Part shown: in pieces, positions 59,465 to 64,000 of the stretch
How the letters are laid out: the number at the start of each line of letters is the position of its first letter
Numbering within the stretch: position 1 is the first letter of the stretch
Origin: Himantopus leucocephalus
Taxonomy: Eukaryota > Chordata > Aves > Charadriiformes > Recurvirostridae
NCBI GenBank assembly: GCA_003993805.1
Contig: RSEF01000001.1
Location: 68,943,175-69,007,174 of the forward strand
Direction: 5' to 3'
DNA: 64,000 nucleotides
Position numbers and translations under genes: made by a program
The notes under the pieces: model-generated
Told to the model about the DNA's origin: nothing
The model's database searches: none
The model's input: only the letters and a program-made list of their open reading frames with translations

Positions 59465-62400
59465 CAAGGGATAAAAAGAGCGTTTGGAATTGTTTGGATT
59501 TTTTTTTTCCCCCAAAAAATAAATCTTGGCAAGCAGACAAGACCAAAAAACCCCCTAAAAAACTCAGAAGAAAACAAATATGTCAGTTTCCTTGATGTTT
59601 ACTGCAAGGGAAGATTAATTATTTTTTCATTTATACTAAACCACACTGGTCATATAGCAAAGAGTGTGCATCCATATAATCCCCCTACAGCTGGGTGTGC
59701 CAAGTCTGTAGAAAAATTCCTTCCCTGCCCCCCCCCAGCAGGTTTGAGTATTATGCTTTTAAGTCTCCCACATAAATAACAACACTGAAATAGTGCTAGT
59801 CCTTGATATAGTACTACTATATGTATAACCTTGATAAGGTACTCATAGAGACTGAGGTCTGTATACTTCTAAACTTTCCAAAATGAGCAAGTAAACTGAA
59901 CAAACCTCATCCTCCACATTATTTTACAAAGCCATTATAATCAAATACTGCACCATAGCTAATGGTACTTAAGAACAACAAGACTTCAAATCATAGCACT
60001 ATTTTGCATTTTCAAAATACACGATTCCCTCTAACTTTTATGGTAGCATCGAGTATGATAGACAACAATAAAATAGGGTTTCCAACCAAATGTTCTTGTG
60101 CAGATCTCAAGAGATACCTAAATGAATGCCTAATCCAGCAGTCCTTAAATCTTCCTAATACTTAGAAGGGGGGAAAAAAATTAGTCTTTTGGCTAGCAGA
60201 TGTGTCTGTTAACAACTGAAGGGAGACAGAGGTATTAAAGACCATCAGTGAAACCCAGGAATATCATCTTGATGAGAAAGAGATCATATTCCAAGCAACT
60301 CAGCAATGGAGAGAGTTACAAGACACATCCGGGGGGGGGGGGGAATNGGGGGAATCTCTGCCTTTCAAGCAATTATTTTTTGAAAAAGAGTCCTTATTCC
60401 CTGTGCCATTATGTACACACCATCCTGGCTATCAGAGCTTGTGTACTTTATCTGTAGTTTAACTTCTTAATTGCAGAAAGGAAGGGAATGAACCTCCATT
60501 ATTAGAGCAGGTCTGATGGAGAAGGTATAAAGCATAATGCAAAGTATCAAGACATGCATTGCAATTTCTCAAATTGCAAGATCCAAGTATTCTGTCTGGA
60601 GTTAGACTAGAGGTGTAACATCCCTTTAAAATAGTTTGCATGTGAAATCTCTCTGTTGCGGAAGTTAGATGAATTTTTAAATGGAAAATCCAATTCCAAC
60701 AAACATAGCCCCAGGTAGATGACCAAAGCAGCCCAAATCCATAATTTCAAGGCCCAGCAAAGACTGCTATCATTTGAATTACAAGAGCAAGCATCTCCCC
60801 CACCCCCACACAAACACTGACAAGCCAAAAGACAACTGCACAGAAACACATCAGCAAAACACTGATCAAGACTCCAGAAGTCTATTAACACTGTAAGGGA
60901 GCACTATCCTTGAACAACAGATCATTGGCAGGCTTCACAATGCAGCAGAATAGAAAACTGCACGCAGCCAAAATGCAGAATGTTCCTCCTGATCTAAGCA
61001 CGTGGTTTTTCCTCATGAAAAAACTCAGGTTTTTGCTACTACAGTATTATCCATACTATTCCTTATTTTAAGAGCAAAATAAAAATAAAAAAATCTTTTT
61101 AATTAAAAAAAACACCACACCAAACTAATTCGCTGTTCGAGACCTCTGTTTCATACCAGTGAAATATATCAAGCCCTGTTAGTTTTAACCTGCAGCTTCT
61201 CTAACCAGGAGTAGTGTAATGGAAAAGTCACTGAATTAAGAAGACAATGCTGAATTAACTCACATGGGAAGCATCGCTTTAACTGCTTTCTGCTTTTCCA
61301 AAAAAGTCTTTAATTCTACAGGTATCTTTGCTATTTTCCACAATTCTAAAAGAAAAAAAAAAGTTTTCTTATCCTGTTTATCACTCCCCCCCACACACTT
61401 GCACTGTTCACGTGACAAAGCATTAAGAAAATCCTTTGTTTCCATTTCTGTGGCTCATATGTTCTTTATAAAAAGTTTGGGGAAACTGTAAAAGTAAGAT
61501 CTGTAAAACAGTGGCAATAACAAAGACAACTAAATGTTCATATTTTAAATTCAAAACTATTGACCATCTTTTGCAGTATAGCACTTGTCTAACCACAAAC
61601 ATCTTGTTACTTTCTTCTTCACCATCATCTCCTGTTAGATAGTGCTAGACCCATACTTTACCTCAGCGCATTATCCTACTTGAATCAGACCCAGAAATCA
61701 TATCCTAGCTGTACTTTTGAATTTCCACAACTCTCCTTCCAAAACATCTGCATTCTGAATGTTAGTAGCCCAAAACACAGTTGCTGGATTATGCCTGTAT
61801 TTTAGAAGCAGGACTTAATTGCATGTTTTTAAACTACTCTCTTATACCCCTGCCTCAATTGTCATCCTGGCTTTTAGATCTCTGTGAACTTACTTATTTT
61901 GTCATCTCCAAGTATTTGGATTTTTCCCTGGAACTGTCAACACTTGAAAACATGTTTTCATGTTTTTTCCCAGCTCTAGAATTCTTTTAAGTGTGAATAA
62001 AGTCCTATCTTACAATAAGAAAATCTACTGGAGAAGTCTAAGTTCGAGTACTTTTACCCTCTCACTCTTTCCCTGGTTTCAAGAATACCTGGAAGAGAAC
62101 CTCTTGTAATCTCCCATAACAACATTTTTCTAAACATAGTAAAATTACATTAGTTTTGTTCTTATAAGAAGCTTTATATTTTAAAAAGCAGCAAAATTGA
62201 CAGTAGCTAAAGCTTTTACATATTTCACAGAACAGTAAGCTTCTCCATGAACGGCCCAGAAAGGAGTCTAGTTTAGATACAAGGATAGCATCAACTTTAA
62301 CTACTGGAGCAGACCACTCTAAGTTCTCTTCATTTCCCTACCACAAGCACCCCTACTCTCTGTTAAGAGAGTTGTTAGACAACAGGGAGGAGTAGAAACT

Positions 62401-63202
62401 GAAAGCAATAGACAGAGACTTTGAGACGGAATATGACAATGAAGAATGAATCCTATTGGAAACATTCATTTTTAAATTAATAGCTAGCGATCATTCTTGC
62501 AAAACAAAGTTCAGAAGATTAGTTGTTGAGCCTCAGCCACTGCAACAGCCATTACTGCTGTAACATTTAAGGTTACCAGTTTTGCTCAGTTCTTCTGCCT
62601 TTCCACAGCTGACTTTCATGGTTTATAGCACTTACTTTCTCTCTTCCTTTAGCTTGTCACTACTTATTTAATAACTTCAGAGACCAGACTGCTTCACTAT
62701 GCCAAAAAAGTATGCTCATATCATATCAGAGAGGAGCACTTGTTTCCAAACACAAAAAGGCAGTCCATACTTGACCAACAGATGTGTTACACACATGCAT
62801 TTGTACACACTGTAGTCCAAAAGATAAAATGAATTTTTATGAGCTAAAACATATCCAATCCAACTTTATTATTATTATTAAAAAATAAAGATCAGTTAAT
62901 ACCTTAGGAAGTTTTGCTCATGTGCTTAAATTGTAAGTCATGCAAACTGAAGGAAGTAGAGAGTGGAAGGAATGAAGATTAAAAAAATGAGAGCAGTGAG
63001 AAAATCCTCAGGAGTGCACAGCTGCCATTCAGTCATTTAAACAATAAAAAAATAAAATTAATTCACAAGTAAAGTGAATAAGGATGAGTAAATTAAAGCC
63101 TACTCCACTGACACAAAAATGAGGAGTAAGAGATCCACAGATTTATTTTTTTCCTGTTGCATCAGATATTTAGCAGCTCTGCTCTGTTCATACCTACCAT
63201 AT
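59465..63202. other. AT-rich sequence, possibly 3' UTR of a minus-strand gene
   Basis: No repeats of a known family and only short open frames are seen; a G-run with one ambiguous base lies at 60331-60354. If the minus-strand polyadenylation site at about 59.46 kb is genuine, this stretch would be the long 3' UTR or last intron of the gene beyond the right edge. Confidence 0.35.
60331..60352. repeat. G-homopolymer with ambiguous base
   Basis: Thirteen G, then AAT, an N at 60347 and five more G. Sequence length is unreliable here. Confidence 0.9.
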
Positions 63203-63668
63203 TGTTATAGAAGAAACTTAATTAACTATATTCCTCTCTGAATAGTCTTATTTAGCATTAGCAGCTAAAGTAGTTGGAAGCCTTAGGCTGCAAGAGCTGA
63301 CCGAGAGTAAACTTTTTGATAAAACTAATGCTGCTAACAAAGAACTAGCTGAATCCAGCAGATACGAGAGGAATGAAGAAGATAAGGACCAAAGAGGCGA
63401 TTCCAAGGGAATGAAGTAACTTCAGAAGGCGGCCAGCCCAGCGACAGTGAAAACCAATAAGAAATCAAGAGACCACAAACCAGAATTAAGTGATTAGACT
63501 TGGGGATTGGGTGATATGGGTATAATTGAGAGGTATGAATTGGGGTAGGGGTCCCTCTCCAGAGGCACCCAGCTCAAGCTGTAACCGAAGAACTAATAAA
63601 AAACTAATTGGAAACCTTCACTCAGACATTGCGTTCTCAGCAGGATCCTAGGTTCAGACCCTGTTACA
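63203..63668 (+). mobile_element. Possible solo LTR of an avian endogenous retrovirus
   Basis: The stretch starts TGTTATAG and ends CTGTTACA, imperfect inverted ends of the TG...CA type. It holds a promoter-like TATAATT at about 63520 and an AATAAA at 63595-63600, followed by about 70 bases resembling R-U5. Length (about 466 bp) and base composition fit an LTR and differ from the AT-rich flanks. No matching target-site duplication is evident, and the left end is uncertain. No retroviral coding sequence is present. Confidence 0.4.
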
Positions 63669-64000
63669 GTGGCCAGTGTGCATAAACCCATAACACATAT
63701 AAAGGGATGAGTTTTAAACTAAAAATAATGTATATTTTATATTTAGCTTGTTATTCCGAGAACCCAGTCCAGAAACATGACATTTTTATCCTATCACAAG
63801 TCCATGATTCATAGGCAACTTTAAAACCTTATAAAGGAAGATTTACTTTGCTCTGCCCACCTCTATGACAAATTTTTAGTTTAGCTTTTATATTAAACCC
63901 ATGTAACTCCGTGACTTGCAGAAAAAAAGGCATATTTAACTGAACAGCTTTTTCAAAGAGATTACTCTCATATTTGGCATTTAACAATATTGTGCAGTAA
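63669..64000. other. AT-rich right edge, nothing recognised
   Basis: No supported feature in the last 330 bases. Confidence 0.6.

Overview
The window is vertebrate, almost certainly avian, nuclear DNA. It has split genes with GT-AG introns, very long AT-rich non-coding tracts, and several CR1 LINE fragments, including 3' ends with the ATTCTATG repeat, which is the hallmark retroposon of birds. There are no bacterial operons, tRNA genes, rRNA genes or CRISPR arrays. Small N-runs and single N bases sit next to homopolymers, so this is a draft assembly.

The left part (1 to about 37,900) is the 3' portion of one gene, HIPK2 (homeodomain-interacting protein kinase 2), on the + strand. Nine coding exons (75-237, 2852-3071, 4678-4799, 9400-9542, 9897-10076, 12734-13015, 23327-23574, 24585-24745, 26545-27012) join in phase into about 661 residues plus a stop. 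This is the whole region C-terminal to the kinase domain: the homeodomain- and co-regulator-binding part, the SUMO-interaction motif, the nuclear-speckle and p53-binding part with both known caspase-site aspartates, and the Tyr/His-rich autoinhibitory tail ending in NQYPYI. The kinase domain and 5' exons lie left of the window. After the stop comes a 3' UTR of about 10.9 kb, ending at an ATTAAA signal (37877-37882) followed by a GT-rich element.

The right part (about 38,000-64,000) is intergenic to weakly annotated. It holds a 163-bp sequence present twice (about 96% identical, 2,088 bp apart), an isolated CpG-rich block with a short GGGCTGGACT minisatellite at about 42.9-43.06 kb, CR1 copies of differing age, a possible solo LTR at about 63.2-63.67 kb, and a minus-strand polyadenylation signature at about 59.46 kb that may mark the 3' end of a convergent neighbour.

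Three sets of splice-bounded open stretches here look more like exons than chance. (a) Two + strand exons at 45950-46103 and 46409-46603 have matching phase and a downstream AATAAA; the first has a pattern reminiscent of the MABP domain of MVB12-type ESCRT-I subunits. (b) A minus-strand set at 48304-48509, 48580-48781 and 48786-48941 has a 70-nt intron and one in-frame TGA. (c) A + strand exon-like segment at 49472-49551 has near-perfect splice sites but no through-frame. These are the best candidates for something undescribed, and all need transcript evidence.
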